DNA of 64,000 nucleotides from Phragmites australis (Eukaryota; Streptophyta; Magnoliopsida; Poales; Poaceae). The translations under genes were made by a program, and so were the position numbers. Below are positions 46,896-59,880 of this stretch, one piece after another. Where the stretch lies: assembly GCF_958298935.1 (NCBI RefSeq), contig NC_084921.1:30320001-30384000 (forward strand), written 5' to 3'. Numbering within the stretch: the stretch's first letter is position 1; the number at the start of each line of letters is the position of its first letter. Under the pieces are notes generated by a model. The model was not told the DNA's origin and made no database searches. It saw only the letters and a list, made by a program, of their open reading frames with translations.

Positions 46896-47939
46896 ACGGT
46901 CAAGATTTCACTTACCGATTGAAGTTCGATTATCAAGCCTATCCGGTAACCGAAAATTCGTGATTATCGTGATAACCACTTGAAATTCGGTTGAAATTTG
47001 GATAAAATTTATTTACTAAAATTTAAAATTTGGTTAAAAATTTGTCAGAATCGTCTCTCGGTAACCGGTCGAATCGGACTGGTTATCGAGCGAGTTTCTC
47101 GATTTATGGAGCGGTTTTCTCGAATTTTCCGCATTATCGGTAATCGCTCGATTTTCTCGATTTATCAAGCGGTTTTCTCGATTTTCAATGAAGTTCAACA
47201 AAAAAAACCTAAAAATTGGCTCAATCTTATAAAATCAATAACTAATTCATAGGAATTTCAAATCAAGTGAAACAAATTTTGTTGATTTTCTTGTAACATG
47301 ATCTACATGATAAAAGTATTTATACTCATAAAAAAGCTAAAAATTTTCTGTGTGAAAATGTATTTATTAAACCAAATTAAATGCATAGTTTACTCTTTAC
47401 TAATTCAAAAATCATGAAACTAATTTTTTTTAGTCTTCTTACATGATACTATGTCTTTTAAAAATACATAAACTCATGAATTAGTTATTATAACATGCAG
47501 GATCGTGTAAATATTTTGGTACTAGATTAATTCATAACTGACCCACCACACCTCTAAAATTAGTGAAACCACTTTTATGTATTTATTTATACGATGATTT
47601 ATGCAGGAAAAATAATAGTAGATATGAAAAAATTAATTACAGTGCTGTTTTTTAACCTATTCACCTTATGCTTGTGAACTTTGTAAGAATCATAGAGAAA
47701 TTAATAAAACTTTAAATGAAATGAAATCAATTTTAAAGATGCTCTTAAGATACATCCTACACAAGAAAAATATGTGTTTGCATGTTAAATTTTTTCTTAA
47801 CATGAGTTAATACTGAGCCGCACGTTTCAACTTTTTTTATTTTTTTCAAACTTCCTTCCTATAGAATATGATATAAATGATATTATTTTTAAAATTGTTT
47901 TTCACAGAAGGTCATTTTGACCGATTACCGTGAACCCTG
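46896..47939. mobile_element. Possible hAT-type non-autonomous element
   Basis: Left end CAGGCACGGTCAAG...TTACCGATTG and, on the opposite strand, right end CAGGGTTCACGGTAATCGGTC look like degenerate inverted ends. Inside is a set of CTCGATTTAT / GCGGTTTTCTCGA repeats (47095-47190) and otherwise AT-rich DNA. The flanking 8-mers do not match, so this remains a suggestion. Confidence 0.3.
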
Positions 47940-49521
47940 CGCTTGATACGAGAACTTGGTGTTCCATTTCCTCTTCCTGGGTTTTATGATTCTGGCTCAG
48001 AAGAGAAAGAATGGCTTCTGAGGTTTCTGATAAACACGTTTTTTTACATAGGAGGACACAAAATGACACACATATCTCACCCACTCCTTTACGCACGCAC
48101 ACATGTGCATATCCTAACCCACGCTAAAAACAGATTGAAAAATCCCAAACCATCAATACACAAGTATACACATCCTATTTGAAGACGTACACTTATACGT
48201 ACCCTAAGGCTAACCGGGCTTAATGGGGGTAGTGGCCACCTGCCACCGTTGCCAACCTCTTCTGACAAACACGTTGATTGGAAAAGGAATGTCCACAGCC
48301 CGCATGTTCAGCGCAAATGAAATGTACTTCAGCCTTTCCTTTCACTTCCTAGTATCTTCCTATCACAGTCAACAAATGATTTATTTGCGCCAACTTATTA
48401 TCACCGTCCTCCTCTACTAGCTGAAAGCTCACTTCTAAGATAGTTAACCTCCCTTAATAATCTATCATTTCATCTTAAAGCTTCCTTTTTCCAAACACTA
48501 CAATTAGAGTAGGAGACACAAAATTAATCATTCAAACATCAGAATAATTCTCTATGCATTGAATAGAAGAAGTGATTCAATGCTTTCTGGAAACAGAGAG
48601 GCACGAACCACAAAGCACCTAAACCACTTCCGTCTAATTACACAGTTAAGGATCGTCACTTGAGGATTCGGGCCATTGCAGCCCGAACTGGAAGCTCATC
48701 TGGACCTGAACCGTCCATGCAGTCACCACCTCCCCACGATCCCCTTCTCTCGGTCTTTTGCCTCCCTCCCCGCCCGAAACTCCCCGTCCTCTACGACTCG
48801 CCTACCATAATCCAAGTCCCGAAGCCATCGCGGTCCTGTCACGTCCCAACACATGGGTTGAACCCATTGTTGGGTTGATTTGGGTAGCATTAAGTTGGTG
48901 TGTTGGATGGGGTGAGGTTTAGGCATTGATTTTATGGCTTGGGTTGGGTTGGGAAAAGAAATGTTTTGCTATGAATTGGGTTGGTGTGAGGTGGGTGTCA
49001 ACCCATTAGCAGGTCTAAGTGCAAGTGCATATACAGGGTCCTATGTTTTTCACTGGTGATGTTTGCCTCATGTTATCTGAGAAATTGATCGATGTTGCCA
49101 ATCCCGAACACTACCTTTTTTAGATGCATAATGCCCACGGTTTGTGTGGTATCCTCATCTGGGTAAGAATCAGCTCTATATATTGAGCATTTGTACTCAT
49201 GATCTATCATCAATCGCAGCATGGGAACTTCCTGTACCGTCTACAATGATAGCATAAGTTCATTCTTTCAGAGTCTAAATAGACGCTTTTGTCATGTTCT
49301 GGTTCCTATTTGATCAGACCAATCAGCTCGATGACCCTGAAAATGTGTGCTTACCCCACCCCCCACCTTGGATTTTGAAAGAGTTAATTTTGTCCAAGTC
49401 CCTTGATTTGTGAAGCACATATCTAAACGCTTCGACATATAATTTGACGTATTAATGATTCATAATAGTAGTTGAAATTACTTAAGTCATAGTACTTGCA
49501 ATTTCAGGATTCATAATAGTA
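47940..49521. other. Intergenic DNA left of the Mutator-like element
   Basis: No gene was supported. A roughly 57-base block at 48509-48566 recurs in direct orientation at 62815-62871. A GGGTTGG-rich segment lies at 48850-49015. A 22-base block GATTCATAATAGTAGTTGAA is repeated at 49458 and 49508. Confidence 0.5.
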
Positions 49522-49530
49522 GTTGAAATC

Positions 49531-49708
49531 GGCAAAAATTGAAAAATAAACAACATATACTACCATATTTGCCAAAATAGACAACATATCGGCGTCTTTG
49601 CAAATTTAGCATATGTATTTGACACTTTAAATACCGAAAAATTGATTATGGTACATGCCAAAAACGGCCTGTATTCGGCACCTGAGGTGCCAAATATGGT
49701 GAAGTGTC
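49531..49708 (+). repeat. Left terminal inverted repeat of MULE
   Basis: About 178 bases remain before the copia insertion. Includes CTGTATTCGGCACCTGAGG, which recurs inverted in the right end and in the foldback element at 28320-29721. Confidence 0.7.
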
Positions 49709-51224
49709 ATATTCTTAATAAACATGTTAGTTCCATTGACTATGGTATCGTTAATCACCAAAATCACAATCATAGCTTAATGGGGTCATTTTCACTATAA
49801 TCTCCCTTTTTTGGTGATTGATGACAATACAACTAAAGTAAATGATACCAATTGTAAAGATCATAAGCGAGCACAAAGTCTTACCACATTACTTGGATGC
49901 ATGTTCTTACCATTTAGTCTCCCTTTGTCGTGGCTCTCCCTTTCTTCATTACCACTATCTCCTTTGAACGACCTATGCAATAACTTTTCTTCTGTCAATC
50001 TAGCTGCCTAGCATCTTTTTCTCCCCCTTTGTCAACTTCGGTATTTCTAGATGTCTTGCTTATGCTATATCTTCTCGCATTGTTTATCTTGATTTGGTCA
50101 TCAAACTTCTCCCTTTTTGTCAATAATCTTACAAAAAGGACTATAAACACATGTTGAACTCAAGGGAAAGACATTAGAGCACATGTGAGAGAGCTTCATA
50201 AATCATGATCCAATAAAAGGATACCAATTGTATGGATATCACTACAAAAGAATGATACAAATTGTAGACTATGAAAGCACATAGATCATAATTTATGAAA
50301 CATATAGTCTAAACTCCCTCTATATATGTTCATACATATAATGAGAAAGAAATATATGCATAACTAGACAATATATCAAGATAGAAAGTTTAAGCTATCA
50401 AAATAAAAAAAGATTGGACAACGATGCCAATTGAAGCATTTAAGCATTGCATACCTCTGGGGACATGTTGATTTCTCCATGAAACTACAGAAGATGTCAG
50501 TAGAACACATGTTAGTCTCAAAATCACAACCTATAGTACCTAAATGTGTGCATACAAGTGTTGAATATTTGTGAGATATATATATACACTTGTTATCGAT
50601 AATAATGAGGATTTATCCTATAAATTGGATCATGGCACATAAAAGATACCAAATATAAAAACTAGTGCCATGTAGGTTGCTCATGTATTAGAGATAAACA
50701 CAAGCAATCTACCATATGAAAACCTACACTAGACATTGCAATAAATTTAAATAAGCATATGTAATCTTAGATGAAGCAAATAAGCTAGAAGCAAAAAACA
50801 AACTGCATGAACATAAGTCTAGCTACCATTTACCTCTTTTCCTTTGGATGAGGATTTTGGGTATGTGATGATCATGATCTTCATCAATGCATCCATCTTG
50901 TATACTTGGCTTCTTTGCTTGAATCTTCACTTCATTTTGTAAGTTAGGTCTCCAAATCTCCAAAACCGCTTCGGGCTTCAAGTTTTCTTTGGAATCCAAA
51001 CTGATTAGGGTCCCTTCATGTTGATGATGACTTCCTTAGACACACAAATGGGTTGGTTCTACCTCCGATCCTTTCTCCCAACTATGTGTGCAACCACCTT
51101 GTCATTGTCCTTCTTCTTGAGCTTGTAGTGGTTGCTCTTGTAGTTGGGCTTGGTGTAGAGGTTGGAGGTCTTATTGGAGAGGTTCGCTATCTTCTTCTTC
51201 TCCTTGGTCTCCTTCTTGGCTTTC

Positions 51225-52900
51225 TTGCATTAGAAAGACTTGTGACCTTCTTGATGGCATTTGAAGCATGTCACGGTGGACCTCTCCGCAAGCTTCTTCA
51301 CCATGGTTGCACGGTTATCTTAAGGAGGTTGGACATGATTATTACCCTTTAGTCTTGCCAAGTCCTTTTGAGCTTTTCGACTTCTTGCTTAAGCTCATCA
51401 TTTTTTTTGCAATGAGGTTATTAGATGGTTCTAGAAAAACATTCTCAATGCAAATCTCATTGCAAAGAGATGAGCATGATATATCAATTAAATCATTGCA
51501 AAAATTAGAAACATCTACCTTATGATTGTAATTAAATAGAGAGGTAGATTATTTCAAAGGGACCTTAGTTTGAGATTCAATGCACTCAAATTTAACCTTA
51601 AGCTCATCATGCTCCTTGTTTAGCAAATTGAATTTACACAATAATTGTTCATAATTAAAGGCTGCATAAATGTCATTAAGTGCATTGAATTTTTTAAGAT
51701 CTTTAAATTGTTTCTTAAGGACCATTTGTTGCTTATTGATCAAATAAAGGAGTTCATCATAGGAAGAAGAATTCTCATTGAATTCATCATCACTTAGATT
51801 GCTATCCATACATTTGGCCATAAGACACTTGTGGGATAGCTTGCGTGATGACCACTTGTGTGATGACAACCTTGAGAAGAGTTTTTCTTGGAGATGGTGA
51901 AACTTTCATCACTTGAGCTTGACTCTTCATCATCGCTCACCCATCTCCCTATGCTAGCAAGTACCTTGGCTCTTCCCCTTGTCTTCCCCTTCTTGATCTT
52001 GATCTTCTTCTCCTTCTTGATATGATCAATTGTGTTGACCAAGTCTTCAATGAAGATAGGATGATCAACCTTGGTATTGATCCTCTTCATATTCATCTCT
52101 AACTTTGAGAAGAGCTTGGCTATCTTAGGATTAATTTCTTCATCACTTGATGTGCTTTGATTATCCTCTTCATAGCTCTCTTCATCTTGATCACCATCAT
52201 CTTCGCTTCAGTTTGACTCTTGCTCTTGTCTTCTCATCCTTGCCTTCATGTGTTGGTATTAAGCTTGCTTGCTTGTGAGAGCAAGGTTCTTGGTGTCGGA
52301 TGAAGAAGAAGCTTTCACCCCTATGTTCATTGTCATCTCATAGGCGGTAATCTTGCCGAGCACTTAACTTGTAGTCATCTTCTTGATGTCATTGTTGTCG
52401 TAGATGATGGAGACTATCAACTTGTACTTCGGAAGAAGAGTTTGAAGTATTCTTCTCACTACTTGATCATCTTCAATTGACGTCAAAACTAACCCATTGA
52501 TCTCGTTAACAAGAATGTTCAAATGAGAATACATATCAGTAGCACTTTTATGAGGTCCTTGCTTGATGCCATTGTGCTTAGTAATAAGTACATGATATTT
52601 CTCATTGTGCACATTCTTTGTGGCCTCATGTATTTTAATGGGACTAGTCAAATATTATGTGCATTGGTGAGAAAATAAACACGATTAGATGTATCAATAC
52701 ATATAGATGATAAAAGAATACTCTTTGCCAATACATCTAATTGCCTCTCCCTGTTGCTGATGCAAGGTTTCATCCCTTCCTCAGTGACTCTCCAAACATC
52801 CAACCCTCGGGCTTGCAAATAACAAGTCATTAGAATTTTTCACTGAGAGAAGTTTATGCCATCGAAAAGTGGAGCACTATAGGAATCCATCCTAACCCCG
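51225..52900 (-). pseudogene. Degenerate copia gag with CCHC motif
   Basis: The minus-strand fragments are in order. Near 52830-52650 is the UBN2-type opening (GLDVWRVTEEGMKP, ILLSSICIDTSNRV). At 52651-52364 is HLNILVNEINGLVLTSIEDD. Lys- and Ser-rich acidic linkers lie at 52096-51794, and a helical segment at 51869-51549. A zinc knuckle C-F-K-C-x4-H-x4-C follows at 51270-51229, with a stop codon in its last gap. Frameshifts separate the pieces. Gag lineage matches Maximus/SIRE copia elements. Confidence 0.65.
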
Positions 52901-53034
52901 AGCGTCACAAATCACTAGGCGATGAAACCTAAACGATCACAATAAGACTAAGGCTCAAATGCCACTTGAATTGGTGAAACCTTGTGAAAGGTGTGAAGCT
53001 CTAACATAAATTATAGAGCTAGATGTGAGCCCTA

Positions 53035-53046
53035 GCTCTAATACCA
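53035..53046 (-). other. Primer-binding site of copia element
   Basis: TGGTATTAGAGC on the minus strand lies two bases inside the 5' LTR end, matching the initiator-Met tRNA-type site with one change. Confidence 0.6.
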
Positions 53047-53048
53047 AT

Positions 53049-54813
53049 TGAAGGGATCGGTGACGTCCTAAGAAAGGGGTGAATTAGGACACTTAGAACT
53101 ATTTCGGATCCAAAAATAACACAAGATAAACCTATATCAAATTCTATCTAGATGTACTCTAGGTTTATCAAGTATGTCTACTCTACCGATCAAAGTACTT
53201 GCAACCTATCTAAGAAGGTCAATTGCAAGAATGTAAATGCGGAAACGTAAATAAGGTAGAAAGAACAAACTCGCAACAAGGATTTTTTCCTGTGGTATCG
53301 ATGGTATGAATGCCACCCTAGTCCATGTTGGAGCTCCACGAAGAATATGCTCTCGGTCGGCACTCGGTCACGGCTCTTTAGCCATCAAGTCACAAAGACA
53401 AGACCTCCACCTAGATGATCCACCAAGGTAAGGTCTCACCACTAGTCTCTCTTCTGGTTCCTTGTCTCCGTGATCACTTCGAAGCTTGAGCCACCAAGGC
53501 AAGGGTCATTGTGTCCCCGCAGAATCACCTTGCCACCGCTCCACACAAAGTCGGAGGGTCAACAAGCTTTCCGGCGAGTCACCAAGACTCCAAGGTGCCG
53601 CCGTACCACTTGGTACAAGGTTGAATCACTTCTTGATCCACTTTATAGGTAGCAATCACCTAGCAACACTCTCTCTAGGCTTATAAGCACTAAACGCTCT
53701 CTAATATTGTGCTTAATCGCCTTGAATAATCACTTTAAGCACTTTGGTGGCTTAGATGTCTTCTCAAGTGTACATGAACTTCTCTAGACTCCAGTACCTT
53801 CAAATGGTCGAGTGGGTGGGTATTTATAGCCTCAAACTTGTGCACTAGCCGTTAACCCAGCAACTCTGAAATGTTGTTAACACCGAATGATCCAGTGAGA
53901 ACAATAGTACTAACACCAGATCATCCGGTCAGTACACTCTCACAAACTAGTCGTTGGAACCCCACTCAAGTCTATGTGAACACCGAACACACTGGTGTAT
54001 ACTTCATCTTCATCACTGGACTATCCGATGAGTTATCCTGGGCCGTCCGAGCCTTTCCTTCTTCTCTGTGTAAATTGCTCTAATGTATGCATCCGGTGCT
54101 CATCACTTCATCACCGAACTATCCGGTGAATTGACTTCAACAAACTGAGCCAATGCAACCCTCTCTGAAAATAATGCTCCAATGTGCACAACCATCATCA
54201 TCGGACTATCCGATGCGTTGAACTTCGTTATGCTTCTTTGCACTGTTCATTGTCCGGTGTATTACCTGGTATTCATTCTATTCACACCAGACCATCCGAT
54301 GGGTTAAACCTTCGATCTTCAGTGGCTGCATCATTCTCTGGTAATAATGCTCTGGTGCATTCATCCTTCTCAACACCGGACCATCCGGTGGGTTGAGCCT
54401 TCTCTTCTTCTTTTCTCTAAAAATGCTCCGGTGCAATTCCCACTGATCACCGGACTATCTGGTGAGGCTTTACCTTCATTCTTCAACACATCATATTTTC
54501 TGGAAGAATTGCTCCGGTGAGCACTCTGCTCAAACACCGGACCTTCCGCTAAGGTCTTCAGGCCTCTCTCCCATTTGACAAATATACTCCAGTGTGTTTA
54601 AACACCAAGAGCAACAGACCATCCGGTGAGGCAAATCTTTCTAGGATTTCTCCAATTTAGTCCAACTTTGTCCCAGCTGCGGTGGCTTCTTCATGTATAG
54701 CATCCATGAGACCTACTAACATATATTCTTGATAAACATGTTAGTCTCATTTACTATATTTTCATTAATCACCAAAATCACAATCATGACCTAATGGGGC
54801 TATTTTCGCTACA
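53049..54813 (-). repeat. 5' LTR of copia element with palindromic motif array
   Basis: 1765 bp LTR. Between about 53870 and 54620 it contains at least ten degenerate copies of ACCGGACCATCCGGTG-like motifs (for example 54374-54391 and 54535-54551). Its 3' end matches the LTR at 7729-8874. Confidence 0.7.
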
Positions 54814-54839
54814 GTAATGACTACCGTGGAAGGATTAGG

Positions 54840-56300
54840 CCAGCAGGTGATACATGAAGAGGATGGAGGGTATGTCGGGGAGGGTAGTTCTAGTGAGAGG
54901 GAGCTAGTGTGGACCCTTTTGAGATAGATGCAGGATGCATAGATGATGAAGTTGGTAGTAGTGGGGATGAAGAAGCTGCTGACAATGATGACCCGATGCC
55001 GACGATCTAGTACTTTCGCGGTGCTAGGCTGTTGGATTGTGTCGTCGTTGAGTATAACACCTTATCTAACTAGGGATACCAAAATAGTGACTTCCAGGTC
55101 GGGCAACAGTTTCACAACGGGGGGAGGTCATCCACTTTATTAGCAACTATGCTGTAATGATAAGAAGGGGCCACAAGTACGCCCGGTATAACCCTACGTA
55201 GTATGAGGTCAGGTGTATCAACCACCTGAATTGTCCTTACTTTGTACGAGTACATAAGCCAAAATATGAGAACTATTTTATGATCAGTAGACACACCCCA
55301 TATACATGCAACGAAGAGACTATTAAGAATGTGAGCTATGCCATTGATGAGAGGTTCATACCCAACTCCTCATCACCCTTGTTGGCATGGGCATTTGTTT
55401 GTGCCAAAATCCATTATGAAGGAAGTGCAGACTAAGATGGGTATACTGATCAATTACCACACCTCATGATGAGCGAAGCAGAAGGCATTGAAAATGTTAT
55501 TTGGAAGCTTCGATGAGTCTTACAACTATGCTCTGAGGCTACTGCAGAAGATTACGATGATGAATCCAAGGACTCAGTGAGTCATGGCGGATGAGCTGAT
55601 AAAGTTAGAGAATTGGTCATGCAGCACCATTGACCGATACCTCATTAGGTTATTCTGATCCTTTTGATAATGCATTGAAGCTTTCAGACATTGTAGGCCA
55701 GTTGTATACATGGATTCCACATTTCTGAGAGGCAAGTACCATGGTACCCTTATGGCAGCGATAGCGACGGATGCAAATAATCAGATTATTCCTCTCGCCT
55801 TTGCAATGGTTGAGAGTGAGAACAATGATAGCTAGATGTGGTTCCTCACCTTGGTGAGGACACGTGTCGTGGGCAACAAGGAACAAGTTTGCCTCATCTT
55901 AGACCACAACAAGGGCCTTCTGCATGTATTGGACGTGATAGCACAAACTACTCCATTGCGTGACCTGATGTGGAGAGAAGATGATGCATGCGACACTTGT
56001 GAGCGAACCTGTACACAAGGTACTGTAGCAAGTCTCTTGTAAAGATATTCAAAGGGTTATGTCTGCAGAACTAGCAGACGAAGTTCAGCGAGATATGGAG
56101 AGAGTTAAATGAGATCACTCGCACGATGATGGCAGAGCAACAAGCACAGGAGGACCATCTGCGAACGCAAATGGTTAGGAGACAAACTATCGTTAGCCAT
56201 TCATATGCTATGTTTAGCTAGTGGATAATGGGGAAGTCAGTGGAATGTTGGGCCCTAATACATGATACTCATGGTGCTAGGTTAGCATATAGAATTTTAA
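54840..56300 (+). pseudogene. MuDR-type MULE transposase, broken
   Basis: Order of pieces: acidic N-terminus (54840-55010); a MuDR DNA-binding-type block (GHKYARYNP near 55165, YFVRVHKPKYENYFMISRH near 55236); then the DDE transposase block with CRPVVYMDSTFLRGKYHGTL (55695-55755), FAMVESENNDS (about 55800) and LILDHNKGLLHVLDVI (55890-55940). Further C-terminal motifs reach about 56270 (SVECWALIHDTHGAR). Many stops and several frameshifts are present, for example TAG after ENNDS at about 55834. The catalytic core is recognisable but dead. Confidence 0.75.
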
Positions 56301-56499
56301 TGATCATATTGTTGGCATGAGTCAAACTTATAGATGACCTAATGCTTCTTGTTGTACATGAACAATGTAAAAGTATATTCTTATGAGCGTGTATAGAGGT
56401 AGTTCGGGTATCGACATGTGGTGCCAATACCTCCCCCACAAGATGCCGATCAGGCGCATAAGTAAGTGTGTTATTATATGTAGCATTAGTACATTCGGT

Positions 56500-57181
56500 G
56501 ATATATGTTAATAAATTATAATTGTTTATGTCACGTACATGAGGAGTGCAGGGGGGGGGGGGTGGGAGGGTGGAGGCATACAGGACTGGGCATCCGTGAA
56601 TATCGAGCACCTAAAGAGGTGGACGAAGTCAATCGCTGTGGATGTCATCGTTCCTGCTGGATAATACGACGAGGCCACGTATTGGGAGTACCTTTCTTGG
56701 TACCGCCTGAGCACATGTGCCACCTTACTCAGTGGACTTATAGACCCAACCCCCAAACCCTTCCCCGAGGATCGTGCCTGCCTTCTCCATGTTGTGATAA
56801 GTGATGCGGTACTTATAACGATTTTATTGGTTAAACCTCTGTATTACTGACTTGGCCCTCATCTTATACAAACCGAAGAGATGTACAAGATGCATACCCA
56901 GGCGGAGCAAGCTAGTGAGGAAGCAAGCAGGTCATCAATGAGAGGGATCCGAACCCTCTCTTGGACTACATGAGGAAGAGAGGGTCCTGCTTCCTATCTG
57001 CTATACATGGTCTAGGTGGTTTTGCCCCGCACTGGAGGAGGTATGACCAACCAACCATGGACCCGTCCCGTGCCTCCCACTGCAGGCGCTCGTTTAGTGC
57101 TTGTGACAAACCCGTTCAGGCACAGTCGCGAGAGGCACCTTTGGCTCCAGAGCATCTTGTGTCGCGTTCTGGTGCTGAGGA
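56500..57181 (+). pseudogene. C-terminal part of MULE transposase polyprotein
   Basis: Broken frames include WASVNIEHLKRWTKSIAVDV and YWEYLSWYRLSTCATLLSG, resembling the C-terminal extension found in some grass MULE proteins. It is cut at 57181 by an LTR and resumes with a Lys/Glu/Arg-rich tail at 60835. Confidence 0.45.
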
Positions 57182-59880
57182 TGTCACGCCCGGTTTTTCA
57201 AAAGAATAACCAGGTGCATTCCACATGTATGCCAGGATCAGTTTCATCATACATGCGATGACATATCAGTGATATACAGTTCTATATCGAATAAAAATAA
57301 CTTTATTGAAAAGATACCAGAGTTTTAAAACAGCAGTGGAAGAACAAGAGGGAACTCCGACGAAATCTTCAAGGTACACCATAGGCAATCGACTGGGGGC
57401 AATGCGACCTAGGACATTTCGTCTTCATTATAGCCTCCAGCTTCCTTGATCTCCATATAGTCTTCTCTAACTGAACAACCTTTATTATTGGAAACAGAAA
57501 GTGTGAGTACATAATATACTCCGCAAGTGTAGGAAAGTATGATATGAGGGCTTAAGTCAAGAAAAGGTTAGACACTGATTTACTGCACTAAGCAACCTTA
57601 ACTTATAACTCCAAGAAATAGGCATCCTATTTACTAAGTGTGAAGACACAACTTAAACAAGAAGAACAGCTCATCGGATTCCATACGACTACCAAACTCA
57701 CTAGATATTCCATATCTAGCTACTAAACTCACCAGGTAATCCCATTACCAGGCTACCCGACCATCCATACTAAAACCCTGATCCCAACTAATCAAGAAGA
57801 AGTCCAAGCCCACTCTTGACCGTGAGCATGACCGATTGATCAGTTTCATACTATGCAGAGTTTGCACACTTCAACAACAAGTCGTGATTTCATCACCCGC
57901 ATTACCAGGTGACAGTCTCCATGTTGTCGTGCTGATCAAGCACTTGCACACTTCCTATGGTGTGCTGCCAGGAGATCACTACAAGGCCTTTACAAAGCTC
58001 TCGCCAATCCGTAGGCACCCATTGAGGTTTCATCGCTAACAGACGATTCCATCGCTGCAGAAGCCCCCTCTTGTGTCACTCAACTGTCCACTGGTGCCCA
58101 CGGAATCGGAGGGGTAGCTAATTAATTGGCCAGACCGTGCCCATATAGGCCTTGTGTTACGCTGTTTAGCCAGGTTACATACTTTAAGAACCAGTCCTTA
58201 GGACCCCACATAGGAACATACACATTCCCACCGTGCAGCACAACACATGCTCCTTCTTGCACCATCCCCAAACAAACCATCCTGTTAGGATCCCTATACC
58301 ATGTTGCTACAAAAGATTACCACACCCAATTCATGTTGCATAAACATTAGTCAAGTCTAACTCATAACCCAATCATGGCAGCAACTAGCATATCTACCGT
58401 TTATTTTCCATGACTTGATCAACGATGACAAGGATAATCGGACAAAAGCTAGTAAACCCTATTCATAGGTTTCCAATAGACAAGCATGCAATGAAGGATA
58501 AACAACTAACATAAATTCCTAAAAATAGGTGCAAGATGTTCAAGGACACTTGCCTGGATGTTGCTCAGTGATCTTCGTAAACTCGGTTCTGGCATATCTT
58601 GAAGTCTCGACCTTGTAGCTCATTGAATCTCAAGAAACACCATATTCTGCTCACAAGATCTACCGATAAAAGAAAAAGCACAAAACAACTAAGAAACAAA
58701 ACACCAAACAGAGACAACACATCATAAAAACACTATGGTTGGATAGGATATGATTTTCGAAGAATTTGGGTGCAAGAACTACTCAAATCAGAGTTCAACC
58801 GGAGGAGAACATGCTCTCGGAAGATTTCATTAGGGTTGAAATAAAAAGGAGATAGAATATTCCCTGAAAATATTCTCGACGGATTTATGACATTATTTGC
58901 CGAAGGAAAATCCTAACTATAGCGATGGCATGATATCGGCAAGGAAAGGAGTAAAAGACTGGATACATGCGACGACGTGACGGTGGCGCAAGGAAATATG
59001 GGGTTTGCTGGAAAAAGGTGTGAAAGGACGTCCGAGAATATTAGCGTGCGATATCCAATATAATTCTAGCATATTATTTTAACACCTCAAATCCATAGCG
59101 TATGTGTAATGACATGTGGGCCCTACATGTCAAAGCATTCTAATATGGATTCCATTATTAAAACAATACTTAGAGATTATATAATCCGATGCGACCAATT
59201 TTGATAGACTGGCATGAACAAGTATGAATCGTTGGAACTTGTTGAATTGGATGACAGTATAAAGTGGTATTTGAATTTAGAAGAAACTCGTTGAATAAGA
59301 TTTGAGATGATGAACTCTAGTTGAATTATAAGAGCTGGAACAAGATTGACTATAGAAGGCAGGGGCTAACATAAACATCCTAAACAGGAGATAAGGATAG
59401 AAATAAAAGAGAGAATGGGAAGGGGTTTCATGCAATTGCGCATACCAATAGAGATATAGAGAGAGCGGAACAGGGCGATGGTCGACGATGGGCTCTCAGC
59501 GTCACCGGCGTGAGGCAGCTTGGTGGCGACAGTAGTCGGCTCAGAACAGGTGGCCACGTTGCGTGGACTCGAGATGGTGCTCACCTCAGTGGTGACATGC
59601 AGAGGTGCACGCACGGCGGAGGGGATCGGGTTTTGTCGGAGGTGGCAATTGGGCATGCGGCCACTGACATCGATACTGGGCTTCAGTGATTGGAGCTCTG
59701 GTTCGCTGGGGAACGCGGCTGACATTCTAGGTACGCAAGATGTGTGCGGCACTGAGCAGCAGGTAATGCGATGTTGAGAATGGGGGCTCTGTTGCAGCTT
59801 TGGACAAACCGATTTTGGGAGGATGTATAAGACTAGCAGGGACACATCGGAGACGATAACCATCTTACCCAGATAGCATT
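57182..59880 (-). mobile_element. Long gypsy-type LTR inserted in the MULE
   Basis: On the minus strand it ends ...CCGGGCGTGACA at 57182. It includes a GAGTATATTATGTACTC-type block near 57505-57525, a hallmark of long Tekay-like LTRs, as in the fragment at 10689-11720. The start near 59880 is approximate and no target duplication was found. The open frames at 59366-59863 (-) and 59520-59777 (+) overlap on opposite strands, have no domain and are treated as chance. Confidence 0.45.

Larger units (their letters stand above)
49709..54813 (-). mobile_element. Ty1/copia Maximus/SIRE-type element (gag remnant only)
   Basis: Reads right to left. The 5' LTR (54813-53049) starts TGTAGCGAAAATAGCC and is followed by primer site TGGTATTAGAGC (53046-53035). 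Then come gag, a long non-coding interior, polypurine AAAAAAGGGAGAT (about 49811-49799), and a 3' LTR start cut off at about 49709. Only about 90 bases of the 3' LTR remain. Pol is absent. The non-coding interior matches the copia element at 5789-8874. Confidence 0.7.

Noticed and set aside
48850..49015. GGGTTGG-rich stretch considered as telomere-like repeat
   Set aside because: The units are irregular and do not match the plant telomere repeat TTTAGGG.
53870..54620. Regularly spaced short palindromes considered as a CRISPR-like array
   Set aside because: Copies are degenerate, spacing is irregular, they sit inside a plant retroelement LTR, and CRISPR arrays are not expected in a plant nuclear genome.
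59366..59863. 165-codon minus-strand frame
   Set aside because: It lies in the putative gypsy LTR, opposite another open frame, with no recognisable domain or start context.
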